A DNA stretch of 64,000 bases, from assembly GCA_016234595.1 (NCBI GenBank), contig JACRBG010000035.1, forward strand, positions 1-64,000. The letters are read 5' to 3'. The notes beneath the pieces are model-generated. The model ran no database searches and had not been told where the DNA came from. It worked only from the letters and a program-made list of their open reading frames with translations. This document shows, in pieces, positions 52,262 to 61,739 of the stretch; the first letter of the stretch is position 1, and the number at the start of each line of letters is the position of its first letter. The DNA is from Chloroflexota bacterium (GTDB lineage Bacteria > Chloroflexota > Anaerolineae > Aggregatilineales > J027). The translations under genes and the position numbers were made by a program.

Positions 52262-53423
52262 AATCCGCTACGGCTGCCGTTAATAGAGAAGCACCAATAA
52301 TCAGTGCTTCTTCGTCTACATCAAAACGGGGGTGGTGATGGGGATAATCTAATCCCCGGCTGGCGTTGGCTGACCCCACGAAAAAATACACGCCGGGAGC
52401 ACGTTCTAAGAAAAAACCCATGTCTTCAGCGCCCATTGTCCGCACATCGTCAACAATTTCAAGATTATTGTCAATCTGCCCAAAACCATATCGCAGGCGT
52501 TCACCGATGACATGGTCGTTGACTAAGGGTGGGGTTTGTTCAAAGAATTCGAGGCGGGCAGTACAATTCATGGCATGGGCAATCCCGCTAGCGATGGCTT
52601 CAAAACGGGCTACGATGAGATCGCGGATTTCATTTTTGTAACTGCGAATCGTACCTTTGATTTCGACCTCAGACGGGATGACGTTAAAAGCATCCCCAGC
52701 GCGAATCATCGTACAAGACAACACTCCAGCATCGAGTGGGGGCACATTACGGCTGATGATAGACTGGACAGCGGTGATAATTTGGGCTGCTGCCAAGAGA
52801 GGATCATGAGTTTGATGCGGCGACGCGCCATGCCCACCACGACCCTCAATCCACAAACGGAAACTATCAGAAGAAGCCATGGCAGGGCCTTCGGTTACAG
52901 CCACCCGACCAACGGGCATATCGTTCCACAAATGTAGGCCGAGTGAAACATCAGGTTTTAGGCCTTCCATCACGCCGTCGTCAATCATAGCCTTCGCGCC
53001 AGCAGCAATTTCTTCGGCAGGCTGAAAGACAAATTTGATCGCGCCGTTAATTTGTTCCCGATGTGCCGCTAGGATTTTGGCGACACTCAGCGCGATGGCG
53101 GTATGCCCATCGTGACCGCAGGCGTGCATTCGATTGGTAGTTTGTGATTTATAGGGGACATCATTTTCTTCGTGGATAGGTAGGGCATCCATATCGGCCC
53201 GCACCAAAACGGTTGGGCCAGTGCCAGTGCCTTCTAAAATACCAACGACACCTGTTTTACCCACCCCGTATTGCACCTCAAGCCCTAATTGCGTTAGGAC
53301 TTCCGCAACTTTTTGGGAGGTGCGGACTTCTTCAAAAGCAATTTCGGGGTGCTGGTGAAAATCACGCCGCCACGCCACAAGCTGTTCACGTAAGTTTTCG
53401 ACTTCGTTCCGATACGACCGCAA
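52242..53423 (-). CDS. M20D-family amidohydrolase
   Basis: This 393-residue zinc amidohydrolase resembles hippurate hydrolase, IAA-amino acid hydrolases and AbgA-type enzymes. Metal-site motifs are visible: RRDFHQHPEIAFEE (start), LVRADMDALPIHE, MHACGHDGHTAIAL with the metal Cys/His, VFQPAEE with Glu, and LGLHLW. The terminal histidines are in YPHHHPRFDVDEEAL. Its start is TTG at 53423 with GGGAGAG upstream. It cleaves N-acylated amino acids in studied relatives. It overlaps the downstream fusion gene by 20 bp, suggesting a shared peptide-turnover task. Confidence 0.93.
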   Translation of the reverse strand: MRSYRNEVENLREQLVAWRRDFHQHPEIAFEEVRTSQKVAEVLTQLGLEVQYGVGKTGVVGILEGTGTGPTVLVRADMDALPIHEENDVPYKSQTTNRMHACGHDGHTAIALSVAKILAAHREQINGAIKFVFQPAEEIAAGAKAMIDDGVMEGLKPDVSLGLHLWNDMPVGRVAVTEGPAMASSDSFRLWIEGRGGHGASPHQTHDPLLAAAQIITAVQSIISRNVPPLDAGVLSCTMIRAGDAFNVIPSEVEIKGTIRSYKNEIRDLIVARFEAIASGIAHAMNCTARLEFFEQTPPLVNDHVIGERLRYGFGQIDNNLEIVDDVRTMGAEDMGFFLERAPGVYFFVGSANASRGLDYPHHHPRFDVDEEALIIGASLLTAAVADYVIPGQ

Positions 53424-53455
53424 AAGATTCTCTCCCTATAAAATACCACATTTCG

Positions 53456-54184
53456 TTAATCTAATATCATCAACCGGAAATATTCAGCATAGCGGGGTTG
53501 TTCAGGCGTGGAAAACGACAAATCCTGTTGTTTTTCCAAACGAGCCTTTAATCCCTCGAAGTCTTTAATCTGACTACGATGCTCACGCAGGGCATTGAGT
53601 TTTTGGGGCTGGAAAGCAGTAGTCTCAATGCGTAGGTTTGGCTCAGTAGGCAAGGCTAAATAGAGATACCGGGCGATATGGGGTTCAAGGCCCTCATCAT
53701 AGAGCAGTTCAGGAAAATTGAGGTGGTCACGGGCGGCGGGATAGACTGCGTTCATCACCTCGCTTGCCACGACCCAATGGTCGGGATGATTCACACGGCG
53801 ATTCCCACGCCAGCGGGCTAATGGATCACTGCTTAGTACGGAATCGGGTTGCTTCATGCGGATCATCCGTACAATGGCCCGGCGCAGACTCAGCGAGGAT
53901 TCTAGTTCACCATCGGACATCCGCTGAAAAATGACACTGTGAAAGCCTAATTGGGCAGCGGCAGCACGAGTTTCGGCTTCACGAGTGGCAACCAGTTGAG
54001 CAGGGGATAGGCTGCGATCCCCAGTGCCTTTATCCCCGCTAGTCAGCAAAAAGAGGGTGATGTGCGCACCCTCAGAAGCCCACCGCGCCAACGTGCCTCC
54101 CGAAAAAAATTCGGCATCATCGGGGTGGGCAAAAATCGCCAAGACCTTTTTAGGAATCGGGTATTGGCTGGCGATAGAGGTCAT
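53456..54184 (-). CDS. PIG-L family (LmbE-like) deacetylase
   Basis: This 242-residue metal-dependent deacetylase has the zinc motif VLAIFAHPDDAEFFSGGTLARWA (AHPDDE-type, here AHPDDAE), FLLTSGDKGT, and a second histidine region in NHPDHWVVASEVMNAV. The family removes acetyl groups from GlcNAc-containing molecules such as bacillithiol or mycothiol precursors and surface glycans. The substrate is unknown here. Its start overlaps the RicT stop by 4 bp (ATGA), so the two are coupled, although a functional link is not obvious. Confidence 0.92.
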   Translation of the reverse strand: MTSIASQYPIPKKVLAIFAHPDDAEFFSGGTLARWASEGAHITLFLLTSGDKGTGDRSLSPAQLVATREAETRAAAAQLGFHSVIFQRMSDGELESSLSLRRAIVRMIRMKQPDSVLSSDPLARWRGNRRVNHPDHWVVASEVMNAVYPAARDHLNFPELLYDEGLEPHIARYLYLALPTEPNLRIETTAFQPQKLNALREHRSQIKDFEGLKARLEKQQDLSFSTPEQPRYAEYFRLMILD

Positions 54185-55473
54185 GATTGGCCCTCTCCCT
54201 TCGGTGGTTGGTTTGGATTCCGATGCCCACGCCGACGGTGGCGATTCCGGTTGTTATTGGGCTTAGGTGGTTGATTTGATTGACCTTGCTGGCCCTCGGC
54301 ACGGGTTTGGGGAGCAGGTTGGTTCGATGTCTGTGGCTGGCCTTGACCTGAGCCGGATTGTTGACGGGAGCGACGTTCACGGTTATGACGCGGTTCACGG
54401 GCGGGGCGTGGTTCAGGCAGTCGAACGGCCTCCCCGTGCATCTCATCCTCTTCGTCATCATCAACTGGAGGCAGTGGTTCGCGGCGCGGCGGATGGGCCA
54501 TTTCCAAGGCGGCGGCTAAATCACCAGTGGCTGATTTGGGGCGACGCGCACCACAATCGCACCCACCGCCTTCATTTTTGGTGCAACCCTGTTCAGCTTT
54601 GGCCTTCAACGCTCGAAATTCATCCAATGGGATGAGTTCTTCACGCAGGACAAAACGATCGACTTGATCCTCGCCCTCAAAACGGACAGAGACACCATCA
54701 CGCAAGGGGAACACTTCTAGTACCCGGCCTTCGCCATGGGGTGTGCCAACCAGCTTATTTTTCTTGGGTAACTGCTTACGCGCTTCGACATACTGCTCAT
54801 ATTCATAGATGAGGCAGCAGCGCAAACGGCCACACATGCCCGTAATTTCGGTGGGGGTCAAAGGAACGCCTTGGGCCTTCGCCATCTTGATTGAGATGGG
54901 GCTAAATTCGGTTAGGAAAGTGCTGCAACAGCGCGGGCCACCACAAGCACCCTGCCCTCCTAATATACGGGCCACATCACGCGGGCCAATTTGTCGAAAT
55001 TCGATGTTCGCCCGAAGTTTTTTCTGGAGTTCGGAACGTAGGCGATTGCCGTTAAAAGGGGCTTCGCTGGAATACATAATCGCCACGTTAGTGCCATCAA
55101 AGCTGTATTCAGCGGCGACAAATTTGGCCTCTTCAAAACCACCAAATTTGGAGGCGAGTTCACGGCAGTCAATTAAAGCCGAGACTTCTTTGGATTGAAG
55201 TTGTTGTTTGATGAGCAAATCACGCGGGGTGGCGGGTCGCAAAATGGGCTTATAGGCCCGTTTGGTATCTTCACGCTCCACAAAACCCATGATCTGACCG
55301 ATTTGTTGACCCCGGACGGTTTCGACAATGACATAATCGCCATTGCGGATGTCGGGGAAGTCGGTGTAATCAAAGTGATAGAGTTTGCCTAGTTTTTGAA
55401 AACGCACCCCAACCACATGGCTTGAAGGGTGAGCAACGACTATTTGAATAAACTGCTCTGGTGCAGCCGACAT
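54181..55473 (-). CDS. ricT: PSP1/RicT-family protein with basic C-terminal tail
   Basis: RicT (YaaT) is the core of the Ric complex that binds iron-sulfur clusters and affects RNase Y and development in Bacillus. The 430-residue protein has the PSP1 domain with the cysteine stretch GGQGACGGPRCCSTFLTEF and MCGRLRCCLIYEYEQY, near residues 170-230, as in RicT. After residue 300 there is an acidic then basic low-complexity tail (HNRERRSRQQSGSGQG, NRHRRRGHRNPNQPP). The tail is unusual and may bind RNA. The RicA and RicF partners are not nearby. The PIG-L gene overlaps its end. Confidence 0.88.
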   Translation of the reverse strand: MSAAPEQFIQIVVAHPSSHVVGVRFQKLGKLYHFDYTDFPDIRNGDYVIVETVRGQQIGQIMGFVEREDTKRAYKPILRPATPRDLLIKQQLQSKEVSALIDCRELASKFGGFEEAKFVAAEYSFDGTNVAIMYSSEAPFNGNRLRSELQKKLRANIEFRQIGPRDVARILGGQGACGGPRCCSTFLTEFSPISIKMAKAQGVPLTPTEITGMCGRLRCCLIYEYEQYVEARKQLPKKNKLVGTPHGEGRVLEVFPLRDGVSVRFEGEDQVDRFVLREELIPLDEFRALKAKAEQGCTKNEGGGCDCGARRPKSATGDLAAALEMAHPPRREPLPPVDDDEEDEMHGEAVRLPEPRPAREPRHNRERRSRQQSGSGQGQPQTSNQPAPQTRAEGQQGQSNQPPKPNNNRNRHRRRGHRNPNQPPKGEGQS

Positions 55474-55568
55474 TGTATTAAACCTTTACATCCATTACAG
55501 ATTGTTTATGATGCAACGCCCTCTATGGTAGACAACAATGCAAGGCGACGCAATAGACTGGGTGTTTT

Positions 55569-57314
55569 TTAACCACCGGGATGGTAATCCTTCAAAATTG
55601 AGCCCCCGATAAATTCACGCATCAGCGAGTTATCAGGCACAAATTCGGTGTCCATCTCGCGCACCCACCGCAAAAATGACAACAAACGATGAGCCTCGAC
55701 CCGCAAAATGCTGTCCGGATTGACCCGCAACAATAGGGGTTCGGCCAGCGGGCGGATGACCGAAAGTTCATAGACCAACGCTGAATTGAACATGACATCG
55801 GCATTTTCTTGATAGGGGAAAATATTGCGTTTTTCGCCGCGCCGAACACTCTGCCAGCGGCCCAATGTATCTTCAGCCGTGTAATTACGGGTGGCGGCAT
55901 CGCGCACAATCCGTCGCAGCAAGCGAATATCAGTCGTGGGAACACGGTTATGGCGGTCAATATTGAGTTGGGTCAGGGCCGAGACATAAATGCGATAGGT
56001 GTTTTCGGCAGGTACTTCGGGCGTAAGGTTGGGGTTCATGCCATGAATCCCTTCCAAAATGATGATATGCTCTTGGGAAAGCTGGACGGTAGGGCCGTCT
56101 TTGCCCGTCCCGGTATGAAAACTGAACGTGGGCAACAGCGTGGGGCGACCTGAAATTAAATTAAGCAGGTCACGGTTGAGACGCTCGACATTGAGGGCTT
56201 TGATGCTCTCAAAATCGAATTCGCCGTTTTCATCTAAGGGGGTTAGGTCACGGTCAACAAAATAGTTGTCCATTTCTAGGGTGAAGGGCTTTAAGCCGTG
56301 TGTCATCAACTGGATGGCTAGGCGTTTGGCAAAAGTTGTCTTACCCGATGAGGATGGGCCAGCAATCAGCACCACCCGCACGCCCTGATGGTGACGCTCG
56401 GCAATCGTCGCTCCGATAGAGGCTATATGGCGCTCGTGCAAGGCTTCGTTGACTAACACGATCTCACGCGCCCGCCCTTTGCCCAAAGCTTCATTCAGTT
56501 GGCCGACATCCTCAATGCCAATCAGTTCCAACCATTCGCTGGTCTGACGAAAGACCTCCCCCATTTTAGGGGAATCTACATAGCTTGGCATTTCACCTAA
56601 TTTTTCGCGGATGGGGTACGTCAAGGCGAAACCATCCCCATAGGGCAGCAGATCGAACCATTTGATACAGCCTGTTGAAGCAGCCATATAGCCAAAAAAG
56701 TAATCCACATAGCCACGTAGCTCATACACGCTCAAATAGTCTTCTTGGCGGATGGTCAATAGGCGTAGTTTATCGGCGTCTTTCCGGGCTTCAAAGATTG
56801 CTTTGGCCTCTTTGAGGGGCATATTTTGGCGGATGATGGGGTCATCGGCTTGTGCAATTTCGTGCATCTTGGCTTTGACCATCGCCAATTCAGTAGGGGT
56901 CAATTTGGCGCGATTGACCATATGACAGAAATACGCCCCGCTCGGCAGGGAGTGGTCAATGGCAACTTGAGCACCGGGGAAACACTCGGCAATCGCCACG
57001 ACGAGCAAAAACGACAAGGTGCGGCGATAGATGCGACTGCCATCACTGTGATGCAGCGAAATTGGTTGAACACTGACATCCCGGGTGACGGGCACGGTTA
57101 ATTCGCGCAGGCGATTTTCGACGACGGCTGCAACGGCTCGATTCTCAATGGGGAGGTTTTGCTCCTCTTCCCACGCCATAAAAAATTCACGGAGCGGTGT
57201 CCCCGTCGGGCCTTCATAAATGGCTTTCGGGCCGTTGCCATTGCCATTAAAGACCACCTGTACCCGTTCACGTGGGGCAGCGGGCTGGATTGTTGATAGA
57301 TTTTCCAGTTGCAT
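55569..57314 (-). CDS. Nucleoside kinase with TGS/ThrRS-like N-terminus
   Basis: This 581-residue protein has three parts: an N-terminal TGS-like stretch (residues 15-80, TPLREFFMAWEEE), a threonyl-tRNA-synthetase second-domain-like region (about 85-240, HSDGSRIYRRTLSFLLVVAI, PSGAYFCHMV), and a C-terminal uridine-kinase-like P-loop domain from about residue 300 with RVVLIAGPSSSGKTTFAKRLA. DNYFVDRDLTPLDENGEFDFE and IILEGIHGMNPNLTP follow. This matches the long Udk-related nucleoside kinases, which phosphorylate pyrimidine nucleosides. The start ATG is the first Met of the frame. No operon partner is obvious. Confidence 0.85.
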   Translation of the reverse strand: MQLENLSTIQPAAPRERVQVVFNGNGNGPKAIYEGPTGTPLREFFMAWEEEQNLPIENRAVAAVVENRLRELTVPVTRDVSVQPISLHHSDGSRIYRRTLSFLLVVAIAECFPGAQVAIDHSLPSGAYFCHMVNRAKLTPTELAMVKAKMHEIAQADDPIIRQNMPLKEAKAIFEARKDADKLRLLTIRQEDYLSVYELRGYVDYFFGYMAASTGCIKWFDLLPYGDGFALTYPIREKLGEMPSYVDSPKMGEVFRQTSEWLELIGIEDVGQLNEALGKGRAREIVLVNEALHERHIASIGATIAERHHQGVRVVLIAGPSSSGKTTFAKRLAIQLMTHGLKPFTLEMDNYFVDRDLTPLDENGEFDFESIKALNVERLNRDLLNLISGRPTLLPTFSFHTGTGKDGPTVQLSQEHIIILEGIHGMNPNLTPEVPAENTYRIYVSALTQLNIDRHNRVPTTDIRLLRRIVRDAATRNYTAEDTLGRWQSVRRGEKRNIFPYQENADVMFNSALVYELSVIRPLAEPLLLRVNPDSILRVEAHRLLSFLRWVREMDTEFVPDNSLMREFIGGSILKDYHPGG

Positions 57315-57327
57315 AGCTCAATCCTAA

Positions 57328-57912
57328 CTACAATGTATGGTACTCACGGGAGAAAATTTCCGCCCCACCTGACCCTAGAACTGCAAAGTATCTGTTCGAG
57401 GGTGAAAAACCGCACTTTAGCCAGCCATCTAGTCTTGTTAACTTAATCATATGGGCACGGTCAAGATACGCATGTAAGTCAGAACCAGCTACGAATGGTG
57501 TTCTGATAATTACTGCATCTAAAGGCCACCAAGGATAGATGACCTCTAATATCCACCCATCTTGGGTTATATGGATTCCATCACCCGCATTCAAGCCAAA
57601 AATGCGAATTTCCTCATCATTATTCGGCATTTTGAAACTCAAGTAGTCCACCGATATTGACTTAAAAGTAATTTCTGAATCTCGATTACGAACTAACTGT
57701 TCGCCATTAGCAGAATTAGTCAAACTATAACCATCACTTGAAATCAAAACAATATTATCATTTTTATCCCATCCACCCGCCAAAACACCTGCAGCAGGTA
57801 CAATCACTCTATTACTCCATGGGGGTGGAGGGTCGCTTGGCTTCATGGCCCGCGCCTGTTTCAAAATATCTAATTGATAAGGTGTCAGTGGAAATTGATC
57901 TCTTTTAGCCAC
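57328..57912 (-). CDS. Unrecognised cytoplasmic protein, AT-rich
   Basis: This 194-residue protein is not in a family I recognise. It starts with GTG at 57912 after GAGGAA at 7 bp. It is mostly beta, with repeated short patterns such as NDNIVLISSDGYSLTNS, EEIRIFGLNAGDGIHIT and NRYFAVLGSGGAEIF, which may form a partial propeller or beta-sandwich. No signal peptide or membrane helix is seen. The gene is visibly more AT-rich than its neighbours, suggesting recent acquisition. It lies 13 bp upstream of the nucleoside kinase start on the same strand, and may be read into it. Confidence 0.6.
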   Translation of the reverse strand: MAKRDQFPLTPYQLDILKQARAMKPSDPPPPWSNRVIVPAAGVLAGGWDKNDNIVLISSDGYSLTNSANGEQLVRNRDSEITFKSISVDYLSFKMPNNDEEIRIFGLNAGDGIHITQDGWILEVIYPWWPLDAVIIRTPFVAGSDLHAYLDRAHMIKLTRLDGWLKCGFSPSNRYFAVLGSGGAEIFSREYHTL

Positions 57913-58020
57913 TCAAAATTTCCTCATACAGGGTAAAATCAAGTTAGCCTCCTGTTTCCCCACTATCAGGCATCAACACTTCATAGAGGGAATAAAGATA
58001 TGGCAGAATCATAATCCTAC

Positions 58021-59523
58021 ATGTTATGGATGCAATCAAGCAAGTTAAGTTTATCTTTGAGACTATTTTCGATGTTTTCCTTTAGAAAGATTAGCTTCCT
58101 TTTCAGCATATTCTTGCTAATTACCTTGCCACTAACTTCGGTTCGGGCACAGGATGGTGGGCAAGGCAAACCGCCTGACGGCACTTCGACCATTCATGTG
58201 GTACAGCGTGGCGAAAATCTATTTCGCATTGCCCAACAATATGGCACCACCGTCGAAGCAATCGCCCAAGCCAATAACATTACTGATACCCGCTTTATTG
58301 AAGTCGGACAACGGTTGCTCATTCCAAATGTACAGGTGGATACCCCCGGCGTGACGACCACCTATGTGGTACAACCGGGCGAAAGCCTGCGTACCATCGC
58401 GCTGAAATATCACAGCACCCTCGACAGTCTTGCGACTTTAAACGACATTACCCAGCCGACAACTTTGTATGCGGGCCAAACCATTACCGTGCGGCAAGGG
58501 TCGGATGGTATCGAACCGCTGACCGACGCAGGCTTATATGTGGTGCAAGCAGGCGACACCATTTACCGACTGGCGGCGAAGTTTGGGGTCTCCATCGGCG
58601 ACATCGCAGTGGTCAACGATTGGTCATTACCCACTCGAACCCTGTGGCCCGGAGAATGGGTCGTGATTCCTAATCATCCCCAAGCAGGGCCATTTGTAGA
58701 ACTACCTGACTTCCTTTCGGACTTTCACATCCAAACTGTGCCTGTTATTCAAGGCGAAAGCATCGGGTTACGATTTACCCTGCGCCAACCCATGCAAGTA
58801 ACAGGCACTTTTATTGACCGCCCCATTAACCTTGATATGGATACGACTGACCCCAATACTCCCACCCTCAATATGGGCGGGGTGATCGGGGTACATGCTT
58901 TCACCACACCGGGGGTTTATCCACTAACCTTGATCTTTACAGATGCTAATGGGGTCGTTTCGACCTATCAGGTGCGGGTCAGCGTGTTGGATGGTGGGTA
59001 TAGTCAAGAAAATATTGATGTGCCCGATGAACGACAAGATTTGTTGGATAGCGCGACGGTGCAAGGCGAATTGGACAAAGTGATTGCAGTGGTTTCTGGT
59101 AACAGCCCTATTCGTTATTTTGGGGACTTGCTGGCTTTGCCGGCGCCGGGGTCGGTCACGTCGGCCTTTGGGACACGTCGCACCTATGCGGACAGTACCA
59201 CCCTGAGTTTTCATGGGGGAGCGGATTTCGGTGGCGCAGTGGGCACACCCATCTATGCCCCGGCTGGGGGTGTCGTGGTCTTGGCCGAGCAACTCAATGT
59301 GCGGGGTAATGCGGTGATTATTGATCACGGTTGGGGTGTTTATACAGGCTATTGGCATATGTCCGAGCTTTTTGTTGAGGTTGGGCAGGCGGTCAACAAG
59401 GGCTTACCGATTGGGGCGCTTGGCAACACAGGCCTTTCAACCGGAGCGCATTTACATTGGGAAATGTGGGTCGGAGGGGTACAAGTTAACCCCATTCAAT
59501 GGGCACAACAGACCTTTCCGTAA
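58021..59523 (+). CDS. Exported LysM-M23 peptidoglycan endopeptidase
   Basis: This 500-residue protein opens with a signal region; the likely true start is ATG 58072 (MFSFRKISFLFSIFLLITLP), because the first 17 residues are not needed for export. Three LysM domains follow (HVVQRGENLFRIAQQYG, YVVQPGESLRTIALKYH, YVVQAGDTIYRLAAKFG), then an Ig-like spacer. The C-terminal M23 domain (about 385-500) shows LSFHGGADFGGAVGTPIYA and YTGYWHMSELF, ending GAHLHWEMW with the HxH zinc site. It probably cuts peptide cross-links in peptidoglycan. It binds glycan through LysM. Confidence 0.93.
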   Translation: MLWMQSSKLSLSLRLFSMFSFRKISFLFSIFLLITLPLTSVRAQDGGQGKPPDGTSTIHVVQRGENLFRIAQQYGTTVEAIAQANNITDTRFIEVGQRLLIPNVQVDTPGVTTTYVVQPGESLRTIALKYHSTLDSLATLNDITQPTTLYAGQTITVRQGSDGIEPLTDAGLYVVQAGDTIYRLAAKFGVSIGDIAVVNDWSLPTRTLWPGEWVVIPNHPQAGPFVELPDFLSDFHIQTVPVIQGESIGLRFTLRQPMQVTGTFIDRPINLDMDTTDPNTPTLNMGGVIGVHAFTTPGVYPLTLIFTDANGVVSTYQVRVSVLDGGYSQENIDVPDERQDLLDSATVQGELDKVIAVVSGNSPIRYFGDLLALPAPGSVTSAFGTRRTYADSTTLSFHGGADFGGAVGTPIYAPAGGVVVLAEQLNVRGNAVIIDHGWGVYTGYWHMSELFVEVGQAVNKGLPIGALGNTGLSTGAHLHWEMWVGGVQVNPIQWAQQTFP

Positions 59524-59563
59524 TAAGATGCCCCACTTTGGGTCTAGTACAAGCCATTTTACC

Positions 59564-59593
59564 TTGCGATTTAAACTCTCCACCCGCTATAAT
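59564..59593 (+). promoter_or_regulatory. Promoter of the 59650 gene
   Basis: TTGCGA, an 18-bp spacer and a perfect TATAAT form a good sigma-70-type promoter 57 bp before the ATG at 59650. Confidence 0.6.
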
Positions 59594-59649
59594 GAGAGGT
59601 TGGCAGTTAGCGGAGCGTTAATTTTTTACACTGAGAGGTACACAGCACT

Positions 59650-61236
59650 ATGGGATCGCGCACAGTCATGTTACGGCCCACCGAAACTGAAGCGTATTGG
59701 ACAGACGATTTCCAAGTGACGGGTGATGACATCGAATACTTGTTTAATCTCTTCCTAGAAACTGAAACCCCCCTTAGCCTACGCGACCTCACCATCAAAC
59801 TCATCGAATCTCGACTAGAACAAGAACATCATCGGATTGAACGCCAAATTCAACAAGGTGATATTTTTCAGCCCAAAAACAGTTACACCGTTGGTCAACG
59901 GGTTGTTTTTTCGGCCATGGATTTTCATGTGGGCGAGGTAGTTGGCAAACGCACGGGCAATAATCCGGATTATGGGGCTTTTGAAGTTGTCAAAGTAAAA
60001 TTTGACGATGGCGTACTGCGGGAATTTGCCAGCGATTTGACAACTGATCATATCTTGAATATGGATGAGGAAAATCCTCTGCTGGCGGCACAAGATGCTC
60101 ATGAGATTTTGCGGCAGCATGGACGAGCGATTGCGCGTAAGTTGAAAGCACGCTTCGCCGAAGAAGAAGATTTGGTCTATTTGGGCGGGCGTTGGTTTTT
60201 GAAATCGCTGCTGGCGGATATTGAAATTGGACACTTACATCTGGCCGAAGCGGTTTTGTTTACCATGAATGGCGGGCCGCTTTCCACCGAGGGGATTTAT
60301 GACCAGATCAAAGAGGTTTGGAACGATGCGAATTTGAATCCGCGCCTGCGGATATTCTCACTCGATTATGCGCTACAACGTGACCCGCGCTTTGATGAAG
60401 TGGGGCCAGCCGGACAAGTCTTATGGTTTTTACATGAGATGGAACCTGAAGCAGTGAAAAAAGTCCCCCTCCCCTTGCAGTACGAACCCATCCCCTATGC
60501 CAATGCCCGTATTAGCGATGAAATGTATGAAACGATCCTCGATATTGATGACGAGCTTTCGCCCATCGAATTTGAGGATGAGAACGAAGAAGAGGATGAG
60601 GTCGAAATCACTTTGACCTATCCGTATCGGCGCACAGGCACTTTGCCTTTGACGGCCCGATTGCAACACCTCTTCCCCACTGCCTTTGAAACTACCCGCA
60701 TCAAAACCATCTTGGTAGACGAACAAACCGGTGAAGAAATCCCCGGCTGGGTGGTACGTGAACAGGGTTATGTGTATGGGTTGGAGGAATTTTATCGGAA
60801 GTATCAAATTCCGATTGGGGCCTATGTGACAGTGCGACGACATGACGACCCTAGCAAATTGATTATTGATTTCCGCAATCGCCGCCCTCGCACGGAAAAC
60901 ATCCGTCTGGCGCGACCGGAAGGTAATTTGCTGAAATTTGAAAACCACAAGCGCTCGATTGGCGCAGAATATGACGATTTGATGATTTTTGGGATTGAAG
61001 ACCTTGCTGGATTGGATGTGTTATGGCAGCGGTATCGCCAAACCCCCATTGCTGAAATTATGAAACGGCTCATTCCGGAACTAGTGCGGTTATCGCCCCA
61101 ACAAAGTGTCCATCTAAAAACTTTGTACAGTGCGGTTAATCTACTCCGCCGCTGCCCCCCAAGTCCAATATTTGCCACACTGGTCGAAAACCCAGATTTT
61201 GCCCATGTTGCTGGCCCCTATTGGCGCATGGCCTAA
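59650..61236 (+). CDS. Unknown protein with SH3/Tudor-like and winged-helix-like parts
   Basis: This 528-residue soluble protein is of unknown function. Residues about 75-125 (SYTVGQRVVFSAMDFHVGEV) form a KOW/Tudor-like beta barrel. Residues about 195-260 (LSTEGIYDQIKEVWND, ALQRDPRFDEVGPAGQVLWFL) look like a HARE/RNAP-delta-type winged helix. An acidic stretch follows (EFEDENEEEDEVEI), then a beta-rich region with TVRRHDDP and IIDFRNRRPRTENIRLARPEG. The mix of nucleic-acid-associated folds suggests a role in transcription or DNA processing; this is inference. It has a promoter of its own and precedes a small partner gene by 32 bp. Confidence 0.7.
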   Translation: MGSRTVMLRPTETEAYWTDDFQVTGDDIEYLFNLFLETETPLSLRDLTIKLIESRLEQEHHRIERQIQQGDIFQPKNSYTVGQRVVFSAMDFHVGEVVGKRTGNNPDYGAFEVVKVKFDDGVLREFASDLTTDHILNMDEENPLLAAQDAHEILRQHGRAIARKLKARFAEEEDLVYLGGRWFLKSLLADIEIGHLHLAEAVLFTMNGGPLSTEGIYDQIKEVWNDANLNPRLRIFSLDYALQRDPRFDEVGPAGQVLWFLHEMEPEAVKKVPLPLQYEPIPYANARISDEMYETILDIDDELSPIEFEDENEEEDEVEITLTYPYRRTGTLPLTARLQHLFPTAFETTRIKTILVDEQTGEEIPGWVVREQGYVYGLEEFYRKYQIPIGAYVTVRRHDDPSKLIIDFRNRRPRTENIRLARPEGNLLKFENHKRSIGAEYDDLMIFGIEDLAGLDVLWQRYRQTPIAEIMKRLIPELVRLSPQQSVHLKTLYSAVNLLRRCPPSPIFATLVENPDFAHVAGPYWRMA

Positions 61237-61268
61237 GCCGACCAGCACCACACAAGGAGATTTGAACG

Positions 61269-61694
61269 ATGACAAATGCAACGGAAGGCAAAACCCGCAG
61301 TATCAAACCCACACTCGATACGCCTTTTCATATTGACTATCAGTGGTGGGAGAAGGAATCGCAAGATTTACGATCCTACCTGATGGGCCTGCTGCCTGAA
61401 GATCGCCGAGCGATGCTGACTGAACAATCTGAGATGTCTGAAATTGACGTGATTGACCCGCAAACGGCAGAAGTCCGTAAAATTGACCCCTTTGAACAAG
61501 TGCTGCGTGAAACTGAGATTGATTTGACGGGGACATCGTTGGTGGATGCGATTTTCCAGCTCTTTTTGAAAAATGGTAATCGCCCTCTGACCCCGGTTGA
61601 ACTAGGGGAGTTAACCAGCCGTCCGCCAACCACCATTTTGCGAACACTGGCCGGGACACGGGTCTATCGCGGGTTACGTCCGATTATTGAATAA
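61269..61694 (+). CDS. Small unknown protein with C-terminal winged helix
   Basis: This 141-residue protein is coded directly after the 528-residue gene and has AAGGAG at 8 bp before its ATG. The N-terminus is acidic and mostly unstructured (FHIDYQWWEKESQDLRSYLM). The last 40 residues (FLKNGNRPLTPVELGELTSR, PPTTILRTLAGTRVYRGLR) look like a winged helix-turn-helix. It probably works with the upstream protein. No family is recognised. It is followed by tRNA-Arg. Confidence 0.65.
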   Translation: MTNATEGKTRSIKPTLDTPFHIDYQWWEKESQDLRSYLMGLLPEDRRAMLTEQSEMSEIDVIDPQTAEVRKIDPFEQVLRETEIDLTGTSLVDAIFQLFLKNGNRPLTPVELGELTSRPPTTILRTLAGTRVYRGLRPIIE

Positions 61695-61739
61695 GCAGAC
61701 TGGAACGTCAGCGCGTCTGATGGTAAAATAAGTGACATT

